The translations under genes and the position numbers were made by a program. Positions 55,927 to 63,841 of a stretch of DNA of 64,000 nt are shown here, piece by piece; the first letter of the stretch is position 1, and every line of letters begins with the position of its first letter. Source of the stretch: an uncultured Oscillospiraceae bacterium (lineage in GTDB: Bacteria; Bacillota; Clostridia; Oscillospirales; Oscillospiraceae). The DNA lies in contig CAJTWF010000003.1 in the NCBI GenBank assembly GCA_910579965.1, forward strand, positions 50,682 to 114,681, given 5' to 3'. The notes under the pieces are model-generated. The model made no database searches, was not told the DNA's origin, and worked only from the letters and a program-made list of their open reading frames with translations.

Positions 55927-55954
55927 TTCTTTGAACCTCTTGTATTCTTCAGCT

Positions 55955-56006
55955 ATGTGTCATGACACATGCCATTACATTGTAGCCTGTTTCCCTGATT
56001 TGTCAA
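55955..56006 (-). promoter_or_regulatory. Promoter and palindromic operator of the PTS IIC gene
   Basis: Minus strand TTGACA (56001-56006), 16-nt spacer, TACAAT (55979-55984); perfect palindrome ATGTGTCATGACACAT at 55955-55970 just downstream of the transcription start. Confidence 0.8.
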
Positions 56007-56036
56007 GTGGTCCTCTTTTGTTTTTAATGATTTAAA

Positions 56037-56086
56037 GCGGTTTGTGCATATTTCCTCTTCACAAACCGCCCGCCCTATGCTACACT
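56037..56086 (+). promoter_or_regulatory. Promoter and inverted-repeat operator of the aconitase-icd operon
   Basis: Inverted repeat GCGGTTTGTG (56037-56046) and CACAAACCGC (56060-56069), 13-nt spacer; its right arm overlaps the -35 of TTCACA (56058-56063)-N17-TACACT (56081-56086). Confidence 0.65.
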
Positions 56087-56145
56087 CAAAGACGATAGTC
56101 TGGCGGACGGGGACAGCTCCGCCGCCCATCGCAGGAGGATATACT

Positions 56146-58395
56146 ATGGTTGAAGTAATCAAAAGGGGCGCGTATCTGGTGGACGGCGGCATCGTCTGGG
56201 CGGACGGCCTGCCCGCCGATCCCGCGCAGGCCAGGGAGAAGACCATGGCCTACTCCATCCTCCGTTCCCACGACAGGGGGACGGACCGGTCCAGGCTGCG
56301 CCTGCGGTTTGACGCCCTCATCTCCCACGACATCACCTTTGTGGGCATCATCCAGACCGCCAAGGCCTCCGGCCTGGAGCGCTTCCCCATCCCCTACGCC
56401 ATGACCAACTGCCACAACAGCCTGTGCGCTGTGGGCGGCACCATCAACGAGGACGATCACGCCTTCGGCCTCTCGGCGGCCAGGCGGTACGGCGGCATCT
56501 ACGTCCCCGCCAACCAGGCGGTGATCCACCAGTACGCCCGGGAGCGGCTGGCCGGGTGCGGAAGGATGATCCTGGGCTCCGACTCCCACACCCGCTACGG
56601 CGCCTACGGCTGCATGGGCGTCGGCGAGGGGGGCGGCGAGCTGGTCAAGCAGCTGCTGGAGAACACCTACGACGCGGCTGCCCCGGAGGTGGTCATGGTC
56701 TACCTGGAGGGCGCGCCCCGCCGGGGCGTGGGTCCCCAGGACGTGGCCATCGCCCTGGTGGGAGCCACCTTCCCCGACGGCTGCGTGAAAAACAAAATCC
56801 TGGAGTTCGTGGGCCCGGGCGTGAAAAATCTCAGCGCCGACTACCGCACCGGCATCGACGTGATGACCACGGAGACCAGCTGCCTCTCCTCCATCTGGGA
56901 GACGGACGAGACCATTCGGGCCTACTACGAGAACGTGGGCCGGCCGGAGGACTTCCGGCCCCTGCGCCCGGAGAACGGCGCGTATTACGACAGCGTGGTG
57001 CGCATTGATCTCAGCCAGGTGGAGTGCATGATCGCCCTGCCCTTCCACCCCTCCATCGCCTGCACGGTCCACGAATTGCAGGCCGATCCGGAGGGGATTC
57101 TGGCCCGGGTGGAGGCGGACTGCAACCGCCAGCTGGAGGGCAAGGTATCCCTGGACCTGCGCCGCAGCATCGTGGACGGCCGGGTGGTCTGCGGCCAGGG
57201 GGTCATCGTGGGCTGCTCCGGGGGCATGTACGAGAACATCGTGGAGGCCGGGAAGATCCTGGAGGGCCAGTCCATCGGCAACGGCTACTTCGACATGTCC
57301 GTCTACCCCGCCTCCACCCCCATCAGCCTCGCTGTCACGAAAAACGGCACGGCGGCCAGGCTCATGGAGGCCGGGTGCGTGATGAAGCCCGCCTTCTGCG
57401 GCCCCTGCTTCGGCGCGGGGGACACCCCTGCCAACCAGACCCTCTCCATCCGCCACGCCACCCGGAATTTCGCCAACCGGGAGGGGTCCAAGCCCGGCAG
57501 CGGCCAGATTGCCGCCGTGGCCCTCATGGACGCCCGGTCCATTGCCGCCACGGCCCGGAACGGCGGCGTGCTCACCGCGGCCACGGACATCGGCTATGAG
57601 CCCCCCACGGCGGAGGAGCTGGCCTACCGCTACGACGGGAGCGTGTACGCCAAGCGGTGCTATGAGGGCTTCGGCAGGCCGGACCCGGAGGCCCCCCTGC
57701 GCTATGGGCCCAACATCAAGGACTGGCCCAGGATGCCCCGGCTGGAGGAGGACCTGCTGGTGCGGCTGTGCGCGGTGATCCACGATCCCGTCACCACCAC
57801 CGACGAGCTCATCCCCTCCGGGGAGACCAGCTCCTACCGCTCCAACCCCATCGGGCTCAGCGAGTTCGCCCTCAGCCGCCGCGTCCCGGAGTACGTGGCC
57901 CGGTCCAAGGCCGTGCGGGCCCTGGAGGAGGCCCGGCAGGCGGGGGAGATCCCCGGTGAGGTCCGGGCGGTTCTGGACAGGGTGGGGGGCGACGCCCGGC
58001 GCACTACCGTGGGCTCCTGCATCTTTGCCCGAAAGCCCGGAGACGGCTCCGCCCGGGAACAGGCCGCCTCCTGTCAGAAGGTGCTGGGCGGCTTTGCCAA
58101 CATCTGCCATGAGTACGCCACCAAGCGGTACCGCTCCAACTGCATCAACTGGGGCCTCGTGCCCTTCACCGTGGACGGGGATTTCCCCTGGAAGGACGGC
58201 GACTGGGTGTACATCCCCGGGGTGCGGGCGGCCATCGCCCGGGGCGCGGAGGACTTTGCGGCCAGGGTGATTGCTGCGGACGGGACTGTCCGGGAGCTGT
58301 CCCTCCGGTGCGCGGGCCTGACGGAGAGCGAGCGGCAGATCCTCCAGGAGGGCTGCCTGATGAACTACTACGCCGCCGGCTATGGCAGGGACTGA
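56146..58395 (+). CDS. Aconitase-family hydratase (YbhJ-like)
   Basis: 749-aa Fe-S hydro-lyase of the aconitase superfamily, closest in pattern to the YbhJ type. Cluster Cys candidates are in VGCSGGMYEN and AFCGPCFGAGDTPANQ (C-x2-C); substrate motifs LGSDSHTRYGAYGCMGVGEGG and a C-terminal swivel domain (about 580-749) are present. AGGAGG precedes the ATG at 56146; the frame opens 34 codons earlier. The next gene is isocitrate dehydrogenase, so it very likely acts as the citrate/isocitrate isomerase for 2-oxoglutarate and glutamate synthesis. Citrate synthase is not in the window. Confidence 0.88.
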   Translation: MVEVIKRGAYLVDGGIVWADGLPADPAQAREKTMAYSILRSHDRGTDRSRLRLRFDALISHDITFVGIIQTAKASGLERFPIPYAMTNCHNSLCAVGGTINEDDHAFGLSAARRYGGIYVPANQAVIHQYARERLAGCGRMILGSDSHTRYGAYGCMGVGEGGGELVKQLLENTYDAAAPEVVMVYLEGAPRRGVGPQDVAIALVGATFPDGCVKNKILEFVGPGVKNLSADYRTGIDVMTTETSCLSSIWETDETIRAYYENVGRPEDFRPLRPENGAYYDSVVRIDLSQVECMIALPFHPSIACTVHELQADPEGILARVEADCNRQLEGKVSLDLRRSIVDGRVVCGQGVIVGCSGGMYENIVEAGKILEGQSIGNGYFDMSVYPASTPISLAVTKNGTAARLMEAGCVMKPAFCGPCFGAGDTPANQTLSIRHATRNFANREGSKPGSGQIAAVALMDARSIAATARNGGVLTAATDIGYEPPTAEELAYRYDGSVYAKRCYEGFGRPDPEAPLRYGPNIKDWPRMPRLEEDLLVRLCAVIHDPVTTTDELIPSGETSSYRSNPIGLSEFALSRRVPEYVARSKAVRALEEARQAGEIPGEVRAVLDRVGGDARRTTVGSCIFARKPGDGSAREQAASCQKVLGGFANICHEYATKRYRSNCINWGLVPFTVDGDFPWKDGDWVYIPGVRAAIARGAEDFAARVIAADGTVRELSLRCAGLTESERQILQEGCLMNYYAAGYGRD

Positions 58396-58407
58396 GGAGG
58401 AGAACGC

Positions 58408-59616
58408 ATGGAAAAAATCAAGATGACCACCCCGCTGGTGGAGATGGACGGCGATGAGATGACCCGCATCCTGTGGGCCATGATAAAGGACAAGCTGATC
58501 CTCCCCTTTGTGGACCTGAAAACGGAGTACTATGACCTGGGGCTCCTCCACCGCAACGAGACCCGGGATCAGGTCACCGTAGACGCGGCCCTGGCCGCCA
58601 AGAAGTACGGCGTGGCGGTGAAGTGCGCCACCATCACCCCCAACCGCCAGCGCATGGAGGAGTACCCCCAGCTCACCGAGATGTGGAAGAGCCCCAACGG
58701 TACGATCCGCTCTATCCTGGACGGCACTGTCTTCCGCGCCCCCATCTGCATCGACGCCATCAAGCCGGTGGTGAAGAACTGGAAAAAGCCCATCACCATT
58801 GCCCGCCATGCCTACGGCGATGTATACAAGAGCGTGGATTTTGTCACCACCCAGCCCGGCGTCTGCACCATGACCTTCCGGGGGAACGGCGGGGAGGAGA
58901 AATCCGCGGTGGTCCAGACCGTGGACGGCCCGGCGGTGTGGCAGGGGGCCCACAATACGGATCAGTCCATCCGCTCCTTTGCCCGGGCCTGCTTCCAGTA
59001 TGCCGTGGACACCAGGCAGGACCTGTGGTTCTCCACCAAGGACACCATTGCGAAAATCTACGACGGGGAGTTCAAGCGGATCTTTGAGGAGGAGTACGAG
59101 CGCTATCGGGCCCAATTTGAGCGGCTGGGCATCACCTACTTCTATACCCTCATCGACGACGCCGTGGCCCGGGTCATCCGCAGCGAGGGCGGGTACATCT
59201 GGGCCTGCAAGAACTACGACGGCGACGTGATGAGCGACATGGTGTCCACGGCCTTCGGCTCCCTGGCCATGATGACCAGCGTGCTGGTCTCCCCGGAGGG
59301 GGTCACGGAGTACGAGGCCGCCCACGGCACCGTCACCCGCCACTACTACCGCCACCTGAAGGGGGAGAGGACCTCCACCAATCCCATGGCCACCATCTTC
59401 GCCTGGAGCGGCGCACTGCGCAAGCGGGGAGAGCTGGACGGACTGCCCGAGCTGGCGGACTTCGCGCTGAGGCTGGAGCGGGCCTGCCTGGACACGCTGA
59501 ACGCCGGGGTGATGACCCAGGATCTGGTGGGGCTGGTGGAGCCGGGGTTCCAGGCCAGGGCGGTGGATTCCGCGGCGTTCCTGGACGAAGCGGCCCGGCG
59601 GCTGGCCGGGGCGTAG
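58408..59616 (+). CDS. icd: NADP-dependent isocitrate dehydrogenase, type II homodimeric
   Basis: 402-aa enzyme oxidising isocitrate to 2-oxoglutarate and CO2. It belongs to the eukaryote-like type II group: MTTPLVEMDGDEMTRILW, substrate block TITPNRQRMEEY, KSPNGTIRSILDGTVFRAPI, metal Asp in KNYDGDVMSDMV, and coenzyme loop AAHGTVTRHYYRHLKGERTSTNP, where the Arg-His pair indicates NADP+. AGGAGGAGAA is just before the ATG, 12 bp after the hydratase gene. The pair feeds glutamate synthesis in an incomplete oxidative TCA branch. Confidence 0.95.
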   Translation: MEKIKMTTPLVEMDGDEMTRILWAMIKDKLILPFVDLKTEYYDLGLLHRNETRDQVTVDAALAAKKYGVAVKCATITPNRQRMEEYPQLTEMWKSPNGTIRSILDGTVFRAPICIDAIKPVVKNWKKPITIARHAYGDVYKSVDFVTTQPGVCTMTFRGNGGEEKSAVVQTVDGPAVWQGAHNTDQSIRSFARACFQYAVDTRQDLWFSTKDTIAKIYDGEFKRIFEEEYERYRAQFERLGITYFYTLIDDAVARVIRSEGGYIWACKNYDGDVMSDMVSTAFGSLAMMTSVLVSPEGVTEYEAAHGTVTRHYYRHLKGERTSTNPMATIFAWSGALRKRGELDGLPELADFALRLERACLDTLNAGVMTQDLVGLVEPGFQARAVDSAAFLDEAARRLAGA

Positions 59617-59670
59617 GGCGCTCTGCGGCGGGGGAAGACCATTATTATTTCCAAGAAAGAACTCCAAAGA

Positions 59671-59701
59671 GCTGCCCAGGCGGTCTTGAGACCTGGGCAG
59701 C
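59671..59701. terminator. Terminator-like hairpin after icd
   Basis: 10-bp arms GCTGCCCAGG/CCTGGGCAGC, extended by CCAAAG/CTTTGG; no strong T-run on either strand. Confidence 0.6.
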
Positions 59702-59784
59702 CCTTTGGATGTTCCATATAGAGCCGATATTGAAGAGAGGGACAATATTTGTTTCCCAGCGCCGCCCCATCGGCGCCGGAGGAA

Positions 59785-59851
59785 ACACAAAAGAAAACGC
59801 CCCGCACCAGAAATGCGGAACGCACAAAGCCCCGCCGTAATACGGTGAGGC
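59785..59851 (-). terminator. Two hairpins downstream of the riboswitch aptamer
   Basis: Minus strand order: GC hairpin 59829-59851 (9-bp pairing with one mismatch) followed by TTTG, then CCGCA/TGCGG hairpin (59802-59818) followed by GGCGTTTTCTTTT. The second looks like the transcription-stop part of an expression platform. Confidence 0.65.
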
Positions 59852-59889
59852 CGAAAAAGAGAGTGCATCTCCGGTTTCGGCGGAATGCT

Positions 59890-60014
59890 GCCAAGCTGCC
59901 ATGTATCTGGCTCAGCTCCTCTCAAGGGAGCATCACAGTGACCGACTCGCGGGGCTTCTCACCCCATTCCATGCGCCGCGATTAACGCGGCTGCAGCTGG
60001 CGCAGTATTCAGTT
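59890..60014 (-). ncRNA. Cobalamin riboswitch (apparently orphan)
   Basis: Minus-strand RNA with the conserved cobalamin-aptamer core: GGAATGGGGTGAG...GCCCC (about 59951-59970), GTCGGTCACTGTGA just after it (about 59934-59947), and the terminal AGCCAGATACATGGC (about 59899-59913), matching the usual GGTGnnAAnCC, GCCACTGTnA and AGnCAGGATACCTGC elements with small variants. A promoter and terminator-like hairpins frame it. No gene follows on this strand; transcription would run antisense into icd. It could be a regulatory RNA or a remnant whose gene was lost. Recognition is by eye from the consensus. Confidence 0.78.
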
Positions 60015-60021
60015 CGTACGT

Positions 60022-60050
60022 ATTATATCATATCCTTTGGGATTTGTAAA
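60022..60050 (-). promoter_or_regulatory. Promoter of the riboswitch RNA
   Basis: Minus strand TTTACA (60045-60050), 17-nt spacer, TATAAT (60022-60027) with extended TGA; transcription starts near 60014. Confidence 0.82.
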
Positions 60051-60074
60051 GGGGGGCGTGCGTATTTTTCAGGT

Positions 60075-60599
60075 TTACTGCGTCAGCCGCTCCAGCTCCT
60101 GGATTTTTCTTGTACACTTCCGCGCCCCGCGCAGAATGGCCAGCAGCATCAGCGCTGCCGCTGCGGCCGAGCAGCGGGTCAGCAGCGTGTTGAAGTGAAC
60201 TGCCTGTAAAACCAGGTTCAAGCAGCAGACGCTGTTCACGCACACCACCCACAGGAACATATTCCGGATGCGGCGGTAGAGCTGGATCTTGGAGTCTGTG
60301 TCCGTATAGACCTCAAAGGGACCGTCCTCAGCCCGCTTGCGCAGGTACACCCACCGGCCCCACCGCTGGAGCACCTCCACGTCCATGTCGCGCATAAAGG
60401 ACACATAGTCCTCGTAGTCATCGGCCCGGAGGCCCGCGCCGGGCAGCAGGTCAATCTGGTAGATGAACTCCCCGGGCCGGCAGGGGACAAACATGACCAG
60501 ACCGGCGAAAAAACCGGCCATGGCCCAGCCCTCCCGGCAATAGTCGTTGAGCCAGTCCTGCTCCTCGTCCTTGTCAAAGGTAAACTTCCATTGGATCAT
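60075..60599 (-). CDS. DUF2812-domain membrane protein
   Basis: 174-aa protein of the DUF2812 family. The first about 110 residues are the soluble DUF2812 part (KFTFDKDEEQDWLNDYCREGWAM, a conserved-Trp pattern); two hydrophobic helices follow (about 113-133 and 142-158), and a basic tail ends it. The start overlaps the PadR gene's stop by 4 bp. PadR-DUF2812 pairs are frequent in Firmicutes, where PadR represses its own operon and responds to membrane stress or toxic compounds. The molecular role of DUF2812 is unknown. Confidence 0.9.
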   Translation of the reverse strand: MIQWKFTFDKDEEQDWLNDYCREGWAMAGFFAGLVMFVPCRPGEFIYQIDLLPGAGLRADDYEDYVSFMRDMDVEVLQRWGRWVYLRKRAEDGPFEVYTDTDSKIQLYRRIRNMFLWVVCVNSVCCLNLVLQAVHFNTLLTRCSAAAAALMLLAILRGARKCTRKIQELERLTQ

Positions 60600-60913
60600 G
60601 TCTCATCCTCCATCTTTCCGCCGTTGGACACCAGCTCCCGCAGCCGGCGCAGCTCCCCGGCAAAGGCCGCCCGGCCCTGGTCTGTGATGACGTACTCCTT
60701 TTTCCTCCGAGACCCCATCTCGGCGCTGTAGAGGACGATCCACCCCCGGTCCAGCAGGACGTTGATGGCCCCGTACAGGGTCCCCGGCCCCAGGTTCACC
60801 CGCCCGCCGGTCATCTCAGCCACCTCCTGGATGATGCCGTAGCCGTGGACCGGCTTGCGGGCGGCCAGGAGGATGTAGAACAGGGCCTCGGTGAGGGGCT
60901 GGCTTCTATCCAT
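60596..60913 (-). CDS. PadR-family transcriptional regulator
   Basis: 105-aa winged-helix repressor: LTEALFYILLAARKPVHGYGIIQEV, NLGPGTLYGAINVLLDRGWI and RRKKEYVITDQGRAAF are the family's recognition-helix and wing blocks. The short C-terminus fits the subfamily-2 PadR size. Start behind GAAGGAGG (minus strand). Its promoter is overlapped by ATATATC-type repeats, suggesting autorepression. Confidence 0.93.
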   Translation of the reverse strand: MDRSQPLTEALFYILLAARKPVHGYGIIQEVAEMTGGRVNLGPGTLYGAINVLLDRGWIVLYSAEMGSRRKKEYVITDQGRAAFAGELRRLRELVSNGGKMEDET

Positions 60914-60958
60914 GGTCCCGTCCTCCTTCTCTAATATATCGCCATTCGATGTATATAC

Positions 60959-60987
60959 AATATATCATCCTTCGATATATTTGTCAA
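60959..60987 (-). promoter_or_regulatory. padR promoter with operator repeats
   Basis: Minus strand TTGACA (60982-60987), 17-nt spacer, TATATT (60959-60964). The spacer holds an ATATATC-N7-GATATAT inverted repeat and a third CGATATAT copy lies near 60935. The -35 overlaps the stop codon of the MT-A70 remnant. Confidence 0.75.
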
Positions 60988-61104
60988 GGGGGCTTGCAGA
61001 ACAGGCGATGGACGCGAACATCATCACCGCCGCGCCCCCCGGCCTTAAATCCAGGGGACACGCCCAGCAGGCACACCTCCGCATTGGCGCGGGTGTAGGC
61101 CCCC
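60984..61104 (-). pseudogene. MT-A70-like DNA methyltransferase, downstream fragment
   Basis: Reads AYTRANAEVCLLGVSPGFKA on the minus strand, the MT-A70 family block that follows the KKN...G segment, then 18 unrelated residues (GGRGGDDVRVHRLFCKPP) and a stop at 60984-60986. It continues the reading frame of the fragment at 62762-62912 once the IS element between them is removed. The rest of the catalytic domain is gone, so the gene was already truncated at this end. Confidence 0.8.
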
Positions 61105-62761
61105 AGACTGTGTCAAAAGACAACAGTCTGGGGAGTCCCCAAACCCCGACTTTTATGCTCACGCAAAAAATATCCGGCATTGCTGCCGGAGCTACGCCCT
61201 CGCGGGCTAAAAAATAACAGCCCTCATCCCAAGGCTGCCATCAGATTCTTTATCCCTACAATATTCAGAGCACGTTTCATATTAAACGCTAAAAATGTCA
61301 ATGACAATTCCCCCTCTGCTTTTTGGATACCGCGAAGCAAAAGCTGTCTAACGCCCATATCGTGTTTGACGGTTCCGAAAGGATGTTCAACAATACATTT
61401 CCTTTGGGATGAGATCGCCTTGTTTTGTAAAATGCGGATTTTTTCAGCGGAACGGATGACATATCGCACTCCTTGCTGAACTCAGACTTCTTTATCATCC
61501 GTTCCACATAGAAATACCGCATCGTCGTACACTTCTTGGGGCAATGTGAGCACGCGCTTGGGTTGCCGTATTTTGCAATGTGCTTTTTTGTTATGTAGCA
61601 GGACGGATACAGAAATTTTCCCATCGGGCAAATGTAGATGTTCCTGCTCGGAATATATACCGAACGGGCAATTGTCTCATCATAACCGGTTGTAACTTCT
61701 GCCTCCTCCGCAGTCGTTGGATACCAGAATTCATAATCGCCACCGCATACAACTGGAATGTTGTTTCCGGCAAGCACCTGTGCCACATCGCTTACACTGT
61801 CATATCCATTATCCGCTACGATCGTCATGTGATCTGCCTCGAGTATCTCTGAGGCTTTTTCTGCCATAGGCGACATCAGATTTTTGTCCTGTACCTGATT
61901 GCAGACCGCAAACTCCACCACCATTTTATTCTTGCCGTCCACAGCGGTTTGGACATTTAGACACACCGACATACCGTCCTTCGTCTTCATCAGCCGGCTG
62001 TCTGGATCGGTCAGCGACACCTGCGTTTCTTCTCCGCAGGTAATACGCTCAAGATAGCCTTCCAATTCCGTCCTGCGTTTCACAAGAGCCAAAATGGCAG
62101 CCTCTATTGTTCTGGCCTGATCTTCTGATTCCGTTTCTTTATCAGTTCGTTCCAATTCCTCCAAATACGCGGCTATCTTTTCCTCTGCCCTGCGAATGCG
62201 ATCCTGAATTTTTCCTTTCGTATAATTCCTGTCCTTGCCGTTCCACGCTTTGAATTTACTCCCGTCTATGGCAATCAATTCTTTCCCATAAAGCCCCAGC
62301 CCTACGCAGAACCTCACAAAATCCCGGAACACATTCTTTAGTGCTTTCGGATTATTTTGCCGGAACCGCGCTATCGTCTTATGATCCGGGCGCAATCCAT
62401 TCAGCAGCCAAATTACCTCAATATTTCTGTAACATTCCTTTTCAAGATTACGACTTGATCTTATCCGATTGAAATAGCCATACAGATATAACTTCAGCAG
62501 ATCTCTCGGTGCGTATGCGGGTCTTCCTGTATCTTGCGGCTCACTATACTCGAATCCCATTTCACCGATGTCCAATCTTGAAACATAATTGTCTATAAAT
62601 CTGATCGGATTATTTTCATCGATTGCATCTTCCAAGCTGCTTATCCAGCACTGATTCCTGTCTATCCCTGAAATATATTCCATCCCATTTCCTCCCTTTC
62701 GTTCCCTTTTGCTCTATTATACCATAAAAACGACCTTTTGCATAGCGTTTTGACACAATCT
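61105..62761 (-). mobile_element. IS1182-family insertion sequence
   Basis: About 1.66 kb. Terminal inverted repeats are AGACTGTGTCAAAA (61105-61118) and its match AGATTGTGTCAAAA (complement of 62748-62761), 13 of 14 identical. Flanking CCCCC on both sides fits a 4-5 bp target duplication. A hairpin CCAGACTG/CAGTCTGG (61103-61131) covers the left end. It contains one frameshifted transposase gene. Confidence 0.88.
61224..62683 (-). pseudogene. IS1182-family transposase, frameshifted
   Basis: N-terminal 410 residues are read from 62683: MEYISGIDRNQCWISSLEDAI opening, AYAPRDLLKLYLYGYFNRIRS, GSKFKAWN (first Asp of DDE in IAIDGSKF) and VADNGYDS (second Asp). Near 61470 the frame is lost; the true C-terminus (RYVIRSAEKIRI..., IVEHPFGTVK with the catalytic Glu, NLMAALG) continues in another frame to 61224. 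A one-base loss explains this. The uncorrected frame runs to 61298. GGGAGG precedes the start and a TATAAT -10 lies at 62716-62721. The element is probably immobile by itself. Confidence 0.9.
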
Positions 62762-62912
62762 CCCCCAGCCCCATGTAATTGCCGCCGCTCCTGGCGTTTT
62801 TCTTCACCCACACAAAGGCGGCGGTTTTGTATGTAAACTCCCACGCCTCCATGACCTTGATGGCCTCCCCGATGTTGGGGAACGTGGCCCACATAAAGCA
62901 GGCGGCCCCATG
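62762..62912 (-). pseudogene. MT-A70-like DNA methyltransferase, upstream fragment
   Basis: Minus strand codes FMWATFPNIGEAIKVMEAW, FTYKTAAFVWVKKNARSGGN and YMGLG, the MT-A70 catalytic-core segment, broken at GLG by the IS. Upstream, the frame closes with a stop at about 62927 and the DPPW-containing N-terminus is absent, so a deletion or shift removed it. A phage-type adenine methyltransferase is the likely ancestor. Confidence 0.8.
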
Positions 62913-63006
62913 CTTTAGTGATTGTCACCCGGCGCATGGGCGGCAGGTTCTCAAATTCGCCCACCAGCTTGTAAAGGCTGGCTTTGTTGGCTTTCAGTCT
63001 GAACAT
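62913..63006 (-). pseudogene. N-terminal remnant of a phage gene
   Basis: Starts MFRLKANKASLYKLVGEF directly after the stop of the upstream phage gene (TAA-ATG contact) and stays coding-like only for about 31 residues (to VTITK), after which it runs out of frame over the MT-A70 fragment. The open frame continues to 62662 but that part is an artefact. Probably a deletion joined this gene's start to the methyltransferase. Confidence 0.5.
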
Positions 63007-63302
63007 TTACCGGAACACCTCCTGAAACCAGACCATGATCCGCTTTTTGTATTTCTTGCGGATCCTCTTTTTCTTTGTGCGGCGATATCGGTGGACCAAT
63101 TCCGGCTTTAGTGCCAGCGCCAGGTTTATGGCCAGGTCAAATTCCAGGGAGTATATAAACCGCTCTAGACCCGCCGCCGCCACCTCCGCAGTCACGCCTC
63201 CCGCCGAATAGTCCGGCGTGATCTCCGGCAGGGGGTGCCGATCTCCACAGGTTGACCGTCAAGATAGGCCACCATGGGGCCGCTGTTGCTTTCAGGTCCC
63301 AC
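63007..63302 (-). pseudogene. Small phage-type protein, frameshifted
   Basis: GTG start at 63302 (GAGGAGGGG upstream) overlapping the stop of the preceding gene; reads VGPESNSGPMVAYLDGQ, then loses frame at a G5/C5 run (63231-63235). Adding one base continues into LPEITPDYSAGGVTAEVAAA and a basic tail ending RIMVWFQEVFR. About 98 aa when repaired. Function unrecognised; the strongly basic C-terminus (KKKRIRKKYKKR) may bind nucleic acid. Confidence 0.6.
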
Positions 63303-63841
63303 CTGGCCACCCCTCCTCGCGCTCATACCCCAGCAGGATATTGTGGCCCATGTCGCCCAGGCTGTGCGCCAGGACCTCCAATTCCAGCAGGTCCCGGTAT
63401 TTCAGCCCCATGGCGTCCAGGCGGGCGTGGAACTTCTTGGCCCGCTCGGTCACGTCCCGGATCCCCCGTCTTTTCCACCCTTTTCTCCCGCTCGTCCTTC
63501 ATGCGTTCAAGGAAACCGTTCAACACGGTTTCATACCCATCCCGCACAACGATTAGCTTTTGTTCTGTCTGGACGGCCCCCGGCTCTATGTTCAGCCTCC
63601 CGTTCCGCCACACATAGCGGCGCTCTACTGGCTCGCCCTCCGCTGCCTGGGTCAGCCACCATGTCGGATTGTTCCGCTCGTTCTGGTGGGGGCAATGTTC
63701 CGTGTCGCACTCCTCCCGCTCGCAGGAAGCGCAAAACTTCTCATGGAAACTTTCATCCCACGGCCCGGTTGCGACGGGTAAGGACGCCAAGAACGCGCCC
63801 AGCGCTTCCGGCGTTGCTGTGATCTTCTCAAAGTTGCTCAT
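63292..63841 (-). pseudogene. Phage-type protein of unknown function, frameshifted
   Basis: Starts MSNFEKITATPEALGAFLAS at 63841 behind AAAGGAGCGGGAGAGC. It has a Cys cluster (FCASCEREECDTEHCP) like a small zinc site, typical of proteins found in Firmicute prophage early regions. At the run of five G (63463-63467 on the plus strand as C5) the frame shifts; removing one base leads into IRDVTERAKKFHARLDAMG and LEVLAHSLGDMGHN, ending at 63292. About 182 aa when repaired. Function unknown. Confidence 0.65.

Noticed and set aside
59645..59902. Small minus-strand open frames after the riboswitch as its regulated gene
   Set aside because: No Shine-Dalgarno, no domain, and they overlap hairpins; not convincing as a protein gene.
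56086..59925. 1279-aa open frame antisense to the aconitase and icd genes
   Set aside because: Repetitive Gly/Val/His/Leu composition without domains; it mirrors two well-defined genes and arises from high-GC third positions.
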